Source: Pictodentalium vernedei
Taxonomy: Eukaryota; Mollusca; Scaphopoda; Dentaliida; Dentaliidae
NCBI GenBank assembly: GCA_031216915.1
Contig: CM062289.1
Span: forward strand, 392,610,674 to 392,674,673
Direction: 5' to 3'
Length of the DNA stretch: 64,000 nt
This document shows positions 44,059 to 54,384 of this stretch, one piece after another. The notes beneath the pieces were generated by a model that saw only the letters and a program-made list of their open reading frames with translations, was not told the origin of the DNA and ran no database searches. The first letter of the stretch is position 1, and the number at the start of each line of letters is the position of its first letter. The position numbers and the translations under genes are program-made.

Positions 44059-44291
44059 TTAATTCTTTACCTAACATGAAAAGAAGACGACGCTTGCAAA
44101 AGAATTCTTAAATAACTAATTTTTTGTCCCAAAAACATAGGTTATGACCCCTCGTTGGAACGAGCTCGTTCCAACGAGGGGTCATAAACTATGTTTTTGA
44201 GACAAAAAATGAAAAAAATAATGAAAATTAATTGGCTATTTTTGAGAATAGCGCTGGCCGGTTTTGGCTGTTACGTTGAGTAAAGGGTTAA
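44059..44291 (-). mobile_element. TTAA hairpin MITE, subfamily B, inverted, shortened core
   Basis: TTAA at both ends. The core reads CCTCGTTGGAACGAGCTCGT directly into TCCAACGAGG, so the inner loop segment present in other copies is deleted and the palindrome is loopless. Confidence 0.8.
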
Positions 44292-44357
44292 GGTGGCACA
44301 TTTCGCCAACATATCTGAAATGATATTATGATGCACCTTGTGCCATTGGTGGTATAT

Positions 44358-44433
44358 CGTCCTTTGAGTGCAACAAGATGCCATCTGCAATGCTAAACCA
44401 TTGCAGATGGCGTCTTGGTGCACTTAAAGGACG
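44358..44433. mobile_element. L-type CGTC-GACG hairpin, intact, 76 bp
   Basis: Begins CGTCCTTTGAGTGCAACAAG and ends GTGCACTTAAAGGACG. ATAT flanks both sides, but ATAT is self-complementary, so this may be stem rather than duplication. The first 14 bases resemble the D hairpins (CGTCGCCTGAGTGG). Decayed relatives at 8868, 41283 and, split by family C, 62090/62840. Confidence 0.65.
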
Positions 44434-44519
44434 ATATGTCATCAATTGAATTTTGGATTTCTGATTTCTATTCAAAAATATTTTGTTTTGTTTTTGAAAG
44501 TGTTACTACCAGTAGGAGA

Positions 44520-44604
44520 TATTGTTGAGATTTTTGGAAAAATTAAAAAAATTGATATTTAAAATAATAAATTTTGATATCGTCTGCGTTGGGTAAAGGG
44601 TTAA
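44520..44604 (+). mobile_element. right half of a subfamily A MITE
   Basis: TTGTTGAGATTTTTGG to GATATCGTCTGCGTT, GGGTAAAGGG and TTAA. The hairpin and left half are absent. Confidence 0.7.
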
Positions 44605-44926
44605 CTGTTACTCGTTACTGTTACTCGGTTCTCACTGTGTGGATGATTCTGTTGTTACACCATCACTATGGGAATCAAATAGGCCGCGGAAACTGAATGA
44701 CGGTTGAGTATCAATGACAGTACTGTGCTTGGGTAGAAATCCTGGTTTTGCTTTTTGCTAGCGTTCCTGATAAAGAGCAAAGCTAAACATAAAGATGGAG
44801 TGCGAAATGCGAGGTGATGTGGTGCCGCATAATTACTTCCTGTACAGTGTAACAGAACAGATGAATTCATCGTGAGTTATCTGGCTTGGGAAATGGCAAT
44901 CGGAACAATAATAATTCTTTGGCCCT

Positions 44927-45120
44927 CCACCAATTTGTCGCGGTCCTCTCACGAGGAGGCCCACGCCGACTCTGTCCACCGCAGGGTTATTCCTCCCCCA
45001 CTATCCCTCCTAATCTCCAAGCATTCAGTCAAAAACCGTTTCATAACCGTTTCATAATCCCACCATTGACGCTTTCTCGATCTCCCCAACTATACAATTG
45101 ATCCTTTCCTTAATGTCGTT
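44927..45120 (-). pseudogene. short LINE 3'-end fragment
   Basis: Complement of TTGTCGCGGTCCTC and following CAAGCATTCAGTCAAAAACC match the 3' end and upstream part at 35.4 kb. Confidence 0.6.
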
Positions 45121-45124
45121 GATC

Positions 45125-45500
45125 GCATTTTAAAGAATGCTCTTTGATGCCTGTGAAAGATGAGTATGTTGATAATATGCACATTTTTCTCGGCAATACA
45201 AATTGAATATTTACAACATATTCGAGTTTTAGACAAAAACAAACAAAAAACCACCCAAAAACCCCAAGTGCCTAGATTGAAAAGCTGATACCGTGCAACA
45301 AGTTTTCATGCTAGGTAAACAACAAGATGACGTCACAGCGAAACAGCTTTCACGTCATCGATGGGAGGAGTTATCGCGTTGAATGACATGACGCCATCTG
45401 TCCCAGCTTTGATTGACTTGACGCCATCTTAGGGGTTAAGAGGGGAGTGGCAGATTGCGACATTTTTCGCCTACGTTCCAGCGATGCAGCTGTATAGAGA
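45125..45500. mobile_element. repeat family J, copy 4
   Basis: AATACAAATTGAATATTTAC, CTAGGTAAAC, AACAGCTTTCACGTCATCGA, GGAGTTATCGCGTTGAATGA and GACTTGACGCCATCTTAG are shared with 4596-5350. The left hairpin arm is largely missing. Confidence 0.6.
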
Positions 45501-46314
45501 TGAGTGGATCAGGAGATGATTTATCTAACCTTTGCTCGGTGTTTACACCCTTGAAGGCATTGTCAATATTTCCACTAAGATTTTCGGCGCCGGAAAAAAG
45601 TGTCATTACTTTAATGAAGTAAGAAAAAAAGGTAAAATAAAAACAGAATCCACTGAGGATTAACTTGTGCAGCTGTTTTTTTCTTCAGGATATCAACAGT
45701 GATAAGCACAGCTTGTCTTAAAACTATTGAAGACCAAATGCTGAACTTCAATGTTACAATACATCTTTTTGACATTCACATCGATCGATCGATCGATCGA
45801 TCGAGAGAGAGAGAGACTAAGGCTCTACGTATCTAACATTATTATGTTAGTAAATTTGTTTATCAAAACCAAATGAAGTTACTAAGAGACATAGACTCCG
45901 CAATATTAGATTTAGGATGGCTGAAAAGCACCCAATATTAATTTAATATTAGGTGCCCGTTAGCAATTTTGTTTTGTGTAATTATATCCACACGCGTCAG
46001 CTTTTAATTTACACGTGCGTACATGCTGCAGCGCAGTCGTACAGAAGACCCACCATATAAAATAGCCCCGTCATATAAACATTGCATTCGATTGAATGAA
46101 ACTGTTATAATAAAATGCCAAACCAGCCCAAAACATTGGCGGTTATAGAACAAGTCACGAGTGATTTATTAGAATGCGGAAGCAAAATTACTCCCCTTGT
46201 TGCGCATGTAAACATCGTCTGCTTTGTTTACATTTTTCGAGAAGTGCGCATCATTTAACTATTCGTTGAGGTAACTTCCTTACCCAATGACATTTTAGCA
46301 TGCATAATAAATAC
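45501..46314. other. no gene seen; (GATC)n and (GA)n at 45782-45816
   Basis: A short GATC tetranucleotide run merges into GA repeats. The rest is unassigned. Confidence 0.5.
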
Positions 46315-46453
46315 GTTACAGGGCGTTTAGTTGGCAGACACAGTGTCATATACGGCGAAGAGAAAACAATATTAGTTGAGGCTTCGCCTCACCTAATATT
46401 GTTTTCTCTTCGCCGTATATGACACTTTATCTGTCAACTAAACACCCTGTAAC
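46315..46453. repeat. long-stem hairpin M
   Basis: Arms GTTACAGGGCGTTTAGTTG, GTGTCATATACGGCGAAGAG and AAAACAATATTAG with the complement. About 60 bp of stem, few mismatches, apex GAGGCTTCGCCTC itself palindromic. Flanking tetramers ATAC and TTAC. Confidence 0.8.
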
Positions 46454-46619
46454 TTACATTCCGGGTCAAATGGAATCCCGAATTGAAAAATACAGAGCAT
46501 TTAGAATACAATCGAATCTCGAATTGAATCTAAAGGTGTACACACTTTCTATTGTCAATTTTCACTCGGGTATTGCATTCGACCACGTCTCTTCCGTTTT
46601 TTTTTGTTAAACCAATGAA

Positions 46620-46855
46620 AACATCGATGGTCACGTCGATGGTGCACATGCCTTCAACCGCTGAAACCCTGCTTGAGCGGGGCTTGAACTGAGTTAGAAT
46701 GTTGAGGAGCTGACAGTTGCTCGTCGATGCTCGGTGGTTCTCTCTGAGTACTCCGGCTTCCTCCACGCGTAAGGCTGTCAAGGTCACGATTAGCCATTGA
46801 GAATAAGTATGTGACATTAAACACCAATAAATAAATAAATAAATAATAAATATAT
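46620..46855 (+). mobile_element. 5'-truncated SINE
   Basis: TGACAGTTGCTCGTCGATGC, ACTCCGGCTTCCTCCACG, the GATTAGCCATTGAGAATAAG end as in 15526 and 2896, then an AATAAATAAATAAATAA tail. The head is missing. Confidence 0.75.
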
Positions 46856-46938
46856 GCATGTGTTTGGGAGTTTTGTTGACAAAAAATATACAAAAAACCC
46901 TAGCAAATAGCATCTTGTAACAAAGAGTGGCGCCTCTG

Positions 46939-47188
46939 TTAACTGATAGGGTGCTAAGTTTATTTTGGTTGTCAAAATTTTGTTCACATATTATTGCCTT
47001 GTTACAACTAATGGGAGAATGCATATAGGCACTATCCCATTACTTGTAACAGGGAAAATCCACCCAGACTTAAAAATATCACATCAAAAATTAATTTAAG
47101 TACAGCCACAGAAGATGAAGCCTTTGGATCTGGTACCCACACTTCAGGATAAAGCCCCAAAATGGACTTCCAGCACTCAACCCGTTAA
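46939..47188. mobile_element. TTAA hairpin MITE, family K, copy 3
   Basis: TTAA at 46939-46942 and 47185-47188. Left CTGATAGGGTGCTAAG, right CTTCCAGCACTCAACCCG. The hairpin at about 46997-47054 has CCTTGTTACAACTAATGGGA and a complement with mismatches. Confidence 0.7.
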
Positions 47189-47433
47189 TTGAAATCTTTT
47201 TGTCAAAAAGTAAGCCATGTTAGCAATTTATGATGCAAAACCTCAAAATAAATGGGTTATATAGTCATTTTAATTAAATTCATCTTGTTGGGATGACCAT
47301 TTTCGACATTCGTTTGTTGGGATTCGTCTTGTTGAGAATAAACCAGGCCAACTACCGCTTCTTCAAAGTACAGTTATGGATTTTACAACTAGGAAAGAAA
47401 AAAAATATATTTATTCAACCCAGATGAAGTATT

Positions 47434-47685
47434 TTAACCCTTTACCTAACATGGAAAGCAGACGACACTTGCAAAAATAATTCTTGAATAACTATTTTTT
47501 TTCATTTTTTCTCTCAAAAACATAGGTTATGACCCCTCGTTGGAACGAGCTCGACGAGCTCGTTCCAACGAGGGGTCATAACCTATGTTTTTGAGACAAA
47601 AAATGAAAAAAATAAAGAAAATTAATTGGCGACTTTTGAGAATAGCGCTGGCCGGTTTTGGCCGTTACGTTAGGTAAAGGGTTGA
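47434..47685 (-). mobile_element. TTAA hairpin MITE, subfamily B, inverted
   Basis: TTAA on the left and TTGA on the right. Intact core CCTCGTTGGAACGAGCTCG with ACG at the centre and exact complement. Confidence 0.85.
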
Positions 47686-48121
47686 AGAGTAGACTCAGGT
47701 GTTTAGATTCTTTGACATTAATATCAAAGAATCTAAATTTCCGAGTTCGCTGTCAATTACCGAATGTGGAAGCCTAGATTTCTCTAATGGTCATTGATGT
47801 GTCTCTAGGTGGTTTCCGCCACTTTTCCCCGAGTGCAAACAAGACGAATCAGCGTTTTGTCTTGTCCTTGTCTCCCGTGGTGTACTATTCTGGTTACTGT
47901 CAAGTTGATAACGTTCCCTGTCAGAGAACGATATTCCCAAGTGTCTGTAGAGTTAAGATGATTCTAATCATTCGACAAGGGATGTTATCCCATGTTCTCT
48001 GGCATAATAACAGGAAACTTTTCTGTCATAATTCAAAAGATTCCCCAGCTCATGAAGTCTGTAATTAGTTCAATGAAAAGTTTTTTTTGCCGTGCTTTCT
48101 GGAGCAATTGAATTTTTTTTC
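47686..48121. other. no gene; short hairpin at 47701-47739
   Basis: TTTAGATTCTTTGA and its complement form a small stem. A 93-codon frame at 47787-48068 has no recognisable domain. Confidence 0.4.
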
Positions 48122-48845
48122 ATCGTGCGGCTGCACACACATGCTGCACAGTGCTCAAAATAACTTTTTCTCTTTGCATAGGAAAATGCTACACATTTCC
48201 AAAAAATGAATAGCATTTTGTAAAAATTACATAGCTATTTTGTATACCAGAGTTATGTTATGCTGTTTTGTATTGAATTCTTCTAAGTAGATAGAATAGT
48301 TTCCATCCATTTCTGGGCATTTTCAAATGATCTGCAACACATGAAACATTTACTATGTTTTTTTAAACTGAACTGCCTTTAAGGGTTTCATGGACTTGGA
48401 TATTTTCAAAGGGCGTCTTGGTTGTTCAATAGAGTTCTCAAAATGGAAGTTGGGATTTTTGATTTGATGGGCTTAAAGTTATTTTTAATGGACATTTTAT
48501 GCAAAATGTTGTAAAAACAGGAAGAATTTAAACCAATAGAATTCATCTTACATATGAAGTTGCTAATGATGCTTGATGAAGAGTTAATCTCAGTTATGCC
48601 TGGAATGTTCCACAATCAAAAGTAAAGCATCAGTGAACTAGTTTTCAAATTTGTTTGCAAATTTTTATTTACATTTTGCGATACAAGATAATCAACTGCA
48701 GCCTAATAGGCTGCAGTTGATTATCTTGTATCGCAAAATGCTATACATTAGTGAACAATGTGTAGCGTTTTGCAAGTTTTGCATAGGAAAAAGCGACACG
48801 ACACCGCTTATTTTGAGCCCTGCACATGCACAGCAACATTTCTAC
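48122..48845. mobile_element. foldback element S with long terminal inverted repeats
   Basis: CAGTGCTCAAAATAACT, TTTGCATAGGAAAATGC and ACACATTTCC on the left pair with AGTTTTGCATAGGAAAAAGC, CTTATTTTGAGCCCTGC on the right; arms are about 100 bp with gaps. Inside, 48672-48740 is a 69-bp hairpin with a perfect stem (CATTTTGCGATACAAGATAA and on). Confidence 0.6.
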
Positions 48846-49026
48846 GCCAACAATTTGAAGATTTCCCCCAAAAATGGTCTTTATGGATACGAACTAGCAA
48901 TATTAATCCATCTACCACTTAAGTACTCCATCGAGCTTCCATTTAATGGCCCTGAAGTCAAGAGAAGGGCGGGCAGAGATGAATCAAGAAGTATCAATAA
49001 ACATCGAAAGTCCATGAAAATCTGTC

Positions 49027-49290
49027 TTAACCCTTTGCTTTACGCAATGGCTATATCCGGTCAGTGTAATTCATAAACAAAGACGTTGTTCAAATGTCTG
49101 TATTTTAAAAAAATATTTGCCTCCAAAAATGGCATAGGTCGTTTATTGAACAAGCTCGTCGAGCTGGATCCAACGAGGGGGTCATAAGCCGTGACTGAAG
49201 GCAAAAAATGAAAATATTTAGTTCTTTAAAAAAAATTGTTTTTTGTTTTGCAATTGTCGTCTGCTTGTCGTATTGAGTGTAGAGCTAAAT
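49027..49290 (+). mobile_element. decayed subfamily B MITE
   Basis: TTAACCCTTTGCTTTACGC on the left, GCTCGTCGAGCTGGATCC in the core, GCAATTGTCGTCTGCTTGTC on the right. The left core arm is heavily changed. Confidence 0.6.
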
Positions 49291-49319
49291 CACTCTGTTT
49301 TGTTTATCTCTTACGTTTG

Positions 49320-49770
49320 AAAAGTGAACAGCATATAACATAGAGTCCCGCTGAATCTCAACTTTCGCGAGGAATCGAATCTCGAATCGAATCAGTAGAT
49401 TTCGAATCGAATGAAATATCGAATCAAATATCACGGTTGCAGGGAGTGCACCTTTTTTTACAACCGTGCGTATTATCCGTCTCTATTGAAGAAATGTCTG
49501 CAACATCGACTGATCTGTTTTGGCAAATCAATCAAAAAAGTGGAATATTCCGAAATGGAATCAAAGTAGTTTCGGTAGAGGGATTCTCTCCGAACTCTTC
49601 TTTTATCATCAGGTCTCCTTGCCAGGAGACCTGATGATAAAAGAAGGCTTCACGGCGAGACACGTAGTAGACACTTAGCAGGATTTTGAGAGCACATCGA
49701 GGATTGGGACATTTCCGAATCGGCGCGACTCGAATCGAATCAATTGTAAAATATAGAATCGAATCAAATT
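49320..49770. repeat. CGAATCGAAT-rich stretch with a 48-bp hairpin
   Basis: Degenerate CGAATCGAATC motifs at 49370-49430 and 49720-49770 flank a hairpin at 49598-49645 (TTCTTTTATCATCAGGTCTC and complement, perfect stem). Confidence 0.55.
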
Positions 49771-49831
49771 TCTCATCGGCCTAATATGAAAGTACGATGA
49801 CTCACACCCAACAAGGCATACTCATAGTAGA

Positions 49832-50228
49832 TAAGCGGACGAATCACCTTTTCGGACGTGGCTGAGCTCGAAGCGACGCATTTCTATTGTTAGACGCCAG
49901 GTTTATCGCACATTGAAATTATATGAGCTTTTTTTTTACTTTAAGCCTTTACAAAAACATAAAATACAGACATCACCGTACACATGACGAAAGTAAATAT
50001 GCTAATGATTTCCTTTCCAGCCCCAGCAACGTAGCAATATGTCCCTCGGTGGTTTCTGATGCATAAAACGACGTCCCGATCCGCCCTGGAAACCGCTTTT
50101 TGCACAGAAAATTCGGCTTCAAACGACGTTTATGTACATTTCCGAACAGTTTTAAGTTTCATACGATATGCGTATTTGAAGATACACGATTTACTAACAA
50201 TAATTAGTTTAAACGAATGTTATTGATT
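49832..50228 (+). repeat. left arm of a 3.5-kb inverted repeat
   Basis: GCGGACGAATCACCTTTTCG, ACATGACGAAAGTAAATATG, ACGACGTCCCGATCCGC, ACATTTCCGAACAGTTTTAAG and TTAGTTTAAACGAATGTTAT. Inverted partner at 52918-53322. Confidence 0.75.
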
Positions 50229-50689
50229 GTGCCTATGTGCTTCATGTGTTGTAGACACATCCAGGGAATTCAGAATACTTTATAGGTACGGTCAGCAAAG
50301 TCATAACATAGACAGGGCAGGTTTAGGAATGTTGGGTCAGAGTAGCCGGAATAGTTAGCCCCCAAGAATTTAGTGAGAAATTGGAGCCAAAAATAGTTGT
50401 CGGGATGATTGTGGTAATTCTACGAAGTATCCGATGACAAAGGGTAATTAGAATTACTCTTATACAAAGGAATGCGCCTATATTGGAAAAAGGAGGATTA
50501 TGGGGAATCCGAACAAAGTAAAGCCGTTTTTGTAATTTGGGTTCGTTATTGGGTCTATTTGGGTAATTCTACGAAGTAAACGAGGAATCTGAACCAACAA
50601 ACTACTCCTACTCAATCGAACACACCATCAGAACATACACCCACCCTGTTGTAAGCCATTTGGTAACATAGCAACCACGTGCTATCATA

Positions 50690-51010
50690 GAAACCAAGAT
50701 GGCGGAATCCAGTTTACAAAATGGACGACGGAACACGTGTCATCATAACAACATGCGCTGCACAAGCGCACTAAGAACACGTATCTCTATGGGAATGACG
50801 TCACAAAATGGCCGCTCCCGTGGGCTACCAGGACAATAAACAACATGACGTAACTGGGTCACGTGACTGCGACGTCACTTCCTTTTCCACACTCCCTCCC
50901 CCAACCGGGCACGATCTCCACATCTACTACTGGCATAGCTCAAAAATAATATTTACGTCTCTGACGTTGTGTACAGTACAGGTTTCAGTGACGTCAACTC
51001 AGACGACTAG
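50690..51010 (+). promoter_or_regulatory. candidate promoter-like motif cluster
   Basis: CCAAGATGGCGG (ATG at 50699) resembles a YY1 site or short-leader initiator. Full CRE palindromes TGACGTCA lie at 50796-50803 and 50989-50996, TGACGTAA at about 50846, GACGTCAC at 50871, and the palindromic E-box GTCACGTGAC at 50858-50867. A second AAAATGGCCGC at about 50805 starts a 115-codon frame to 51155 that I do not recognise. The motifs are seen; promoter activity is inference, and the cluster lies inside an inverted-repeat structure. Confidence 0.35.
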
Positions 51011-51183
51011 TTTGATATCTCAGCGTTCCTTTTGTTTTCAGAATATCGCAAAGCAATACGTCTGTGCAAATCGTGGGATAATATATAAATGTGGCATCAG
51101 CCATTTTGATTTGGATGGGAGTATTTCTCTTTATTTAACACATCGGAAGAGATGACCCGTGAGCTGTTAGCGTGACACCTCAT

Positions 51184-51286
51184 TGTCCACACATATGGAA
51201 ATGGTACGTGGTATTTATATACCAGACAGTAGCCCTGCTACTGTCTGGTATATAAATACCACGTACCATTTCCATATGTGTGGACA
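51184..51286. repeat. perfect 49-bp-stem hairpin U
   Basis: TGTCCACACATATGGAAATG on through GACAGTAG pairs with its exact complement across a 5-nt loop (CCCTG). No mismatch in 49 bp. No second copy and no target duplication found. Confidence 0.9.
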
Positions 51287-52917
51287 TATTTTTTCAAAAG
51301 ACTGTCGAACTCGATTGATATAGAGTGGCAAGTATACCAAAATAATTGAAACCAGTCAATGGGTGTTTCAGCTATTCTGGACACAGGCTTACAACCGCAT
51401 TTTGCAAATGAAAGAGGTCTGCTCGTGTACTTATAGGTTCGAATTCCAAAGCAAAACTGGGCGCACTTAATATAATAACCGAATAATTGTGTACAATATT
51501 TCACACGTTTAATCGTACCGTGAGTCGGAATTTTGTCGAAATATATCACAACTGGCCCCAGTCAAGAAATATAAAAAATATGGACATTTATCGGAGTGCC
51601 TCTTTAAGGTCCACAATTCGGGTAAAAATAGAACAAACTTGTTTTCAAACTCGATTGACATTATTGTAGCATCGAAAATGAACCTAAATTTCTTTTCAAA
51701 TAGGTGACAAACGAAGAACCAAATAATCTTTGGGACAACAAAATTAGGTATGTTTGTAAACAGTTGTTTGCAGTGTAATCAAAAATGTCGAATGGAGAAA
51801 AAGTTCAATTGTATTAACAATTAATATGAAATTACACGCTTAACCAGGGCAGGGGATAGGATGGGGAGGGGGATTGTAACCCCGGTCCGAAACTTTTGGG
51901 GCCGGGCTTGGCCCAGGACTCCAGGATTCTTGGTTCAGGCCTCCCCCTCCCCAAGTTCTGACTCCTATTCTAACAGTTAAGAGGGAGGGGACTGTATCAC
52001 GAATCGAGCTCTGCACTTGACAAACAGTTGTAATTTTGTACTACGTGAGTCATGAAATGATAACTCTGGGTCACTGGATACTCACTGATGAACTGCAAAT
52101 TTGAAGCACGCTGCTAAAAACGTCATTTTGATGGCCAAAAAAAATAACGTGATTTTTCATCCCCAAAACTACCAGAACACTCCATTTAATAACTGATTTT
52201 AACATTTTCTGGGGGGGGGGGGGGATTAACCCTCCCAAGCCCGCTGTTGTCCCTCGCGCCTTTGGCACTCGCGGCAGATGCCTTTGGAATCTGCATCAGT
52301 ATCCCGACACTTTTTCCGTCACAGAATTTACCTTGGGGCCCAACTTTCCTATCCTCGGTCCTGCCCTTAATCTATTTTGTTCTACAAGTTGCGTCAAATT
52401 TCCAACAGTCGATACTTTACTTCAGAAAATGAAATGTTTTTGCCCGCGATTTCATTCCCGCGATTTCATTCCCGCGATTTCATTCCCGCGATTTCATTGG
52501 GCTTAATGTTTTTTTGTAGTATGGGCAGGGCATTTCACCCGAGCCGTTCATGTCTGTTCCATGCATCATATAGTATTCGATATTCGGTCGAATTTTATAA
52601 TGAAGTCAAACGCGGAGTGCAATCTTATTTACCCAGAAGTTATACTTTGCATTCCGATATAGAAATTAACGCTAAACACGTTTTTTATAGTCAAAAATGG
52701 CAGATATTATCTACCCATGGGATCTGTTGTGTTGAGTAATTCGACAATGCCAGAACACGTTATTGGGCTTAATCAAGCATGTAGTTATTCACAACTGGGT
52801 AAAATCCTCAACTAATCGGACAGATAATAGGCAACTGATGATCAGTAGATTTCGCAACTGACCGGTCGGTGAGAGATCAGATAGTGTCTTCACAAACGGG
52901 CGTACTATTTCACCCCG
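51287..52917. other. interior of the inverted repeat; no gene seen
   Basis: Includes a GC-richer part near 51850-51960, a G run at about 52210-52224, and the 14-bp tandem repeat at 52443. Open frames near 51238-51549 and 52377-52739 have no recognisable domain. Confidence 0.45.
52443..52498. repeat. 14-bp tandem repeat, four copies
   Basis: CCCGCGATTTCATT four times without change. The unit is not a multiple of three, so it is not a coding repeat. Confidence 0.9.
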
Positions 52918-53322
52918 AGTGAGTTAATAACATTAGTTTAAACTAATTACTGTTAGTTAATCATGTATCTTTAAATACGTATATCGTTTGAAACTTAAAA
53001 CTGTTCGGAAATGTACATAAACTACATTTGAAGCCAAATTTTCTGGGCAAAAACCGGTTGCGGATCGGGACGTCGTTTTATGCATCCGAAACCAATGAGG
53101 GACATAATGCTACGCTGCAGGGGCTGGAAAGGAAATCTCTAGTATATTCACTTTCGTCATGTGTACAGTGATGTCTGCATTTTATGTTTTGTAAAGGTTT
53201 AAAGTAAAAAAAGCTAATACAATTTCTGCGTGCAATAAAACTGGCGACTAAAAAGAGAAATGCGTTGCTTCGCGCTCCGCCTCTTCCGAAAAGGTGATTC
53301 GTCCGTTTATCCACTGTGATAT
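52918..53322 (-). repeat. right arm of the 3.5-kb inverted repeat
   Basis: Complement of the arm at 49832-50228, with many substitutions and small indels. Anchors include CTGTTCGGAAATGTACATAAA, GCGGATCGGGACGTCGTTTT and AAAAGGTGATTCGTCCG. Confidence 0.75.
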
Positions 53323-53803
53323 TGAAAACTTTGGTTCCTACACTCAGCTATATGACCTTATGAGGTAATTTTCTCAGACCTTTCCGAAAAAGTGTGAATA
53401 ATCTACTTAAACACTCGTAACTTCTGCAGCTCCAAACAAATTATTTTTTCACGTGTTATACACGTCACGTAGCCATCTAAATTTAAATATTATCACTCAA
53501 AAGGCTGAACAGTATATTGTCCATAATGCAAAGAAAACTTTCGTTGTATTTAGAGGTAGGTTTTGGTCTTGACAGGGTACGCAGACGCATGCGCCGTATC
53601 GGACAATACGGGAGATAATTCTCACAAGAAAACTTCTCCGAAAGTACGATTCCGTGTATTTTGATATGTGAAAGGACTAATAAACAAGAATTGTTTGCGA
53701 GGCAAACAAACACTGAAACAGAAGTCAAACGATGAAGTTAGTTCCATGTAATTAAAAAAGAACAATAATTTGACAAAGAAGACTATAGGAGGATTATTAT
53801 TAT
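53323..53803. other. no gene recognised
   Basis: Unassigned AT-rich sequence. Confidence 0.4.
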
Positions 53804-54052
53804 TTAACCCTTTACCCAACGTAACGGCAAAACCGGCCAGCGCTATTCTCAAAAATCGCCAATTATTTTTAAGTATTTTTTTCATTTTTGTCTCAAAAAC
53901 ATAGGTTATGACCCCTCATTGGAACGAGCTCGTCGAGCTCGTTCCAATGAGGGTCATAACCTATGTTTTTGAGACAAGAAATGAAAAAAATTAGTTATTC
54001 AAGAATTGTTTTTGCAGGTGTCGTCTGCTTTTCATGTTAGGTAAAGGGTTAA
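53804..54052 (+). mobile_element. TTAA hairpin MITE, subfamily B
   Basis: TTAA at both ends, termini CCCTTTACCCAACG and GTTAGGTAAAGGG. Core CTCATTGGAACGAGCTCG and complement; both arms have CATTGG/CCAATG. Confidence 0.9.
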
Positions 54053-54384
54053 AACGATGCTGTTATACTCAAAACATGTGCTGGATGACGGGGCTGAAGG
54101 TGACATTGTGACAATTTGTGTATCACTCGAGTGATATTGCAGTCTCGGCTCAGATTTGAAGCCGAAGGATTGACTGGCGCTTGTGGAATTTACAAGAGGT
54201 AGATGCGCTTAATAACAGTGAACATTTTAATGTTAACCATCAGAAACATCAGTCACTGGTGACAACTTTTTAAGCCGTGTTGATAAAACTCAGACAATGT
54301 CTGTGGTATTTGGATGGAACTGGTCATTTTGGAATAACATTTTCACGTTATTTCTGCACTAGCAAATTGCGAGCACTTACAGGT
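54053..54384. other. no gene recognised
   Basis: Unassigned sequence between a B element and a bare hairpin. Confidence 0.4.

Noticed and set aside
44354-44437. ATAT as proof of insertion for the L hairpin
   Set aside because: ATAT is self-complementary, so it cannot be told from an extension of the stem.
48651-49076. 141-codon plus-strand frame
   Set aside because: It spans the foldback S hairpin and part of a TTAA element; no domain.
50808-51155. 115-codon open frame starting MAAPVGYQ
   Set aside because: No domain recognised, and the start coincides with a YY1-like motif. It may be chance in GC-richer DNA, so it is mentioned only with the motif cluster.
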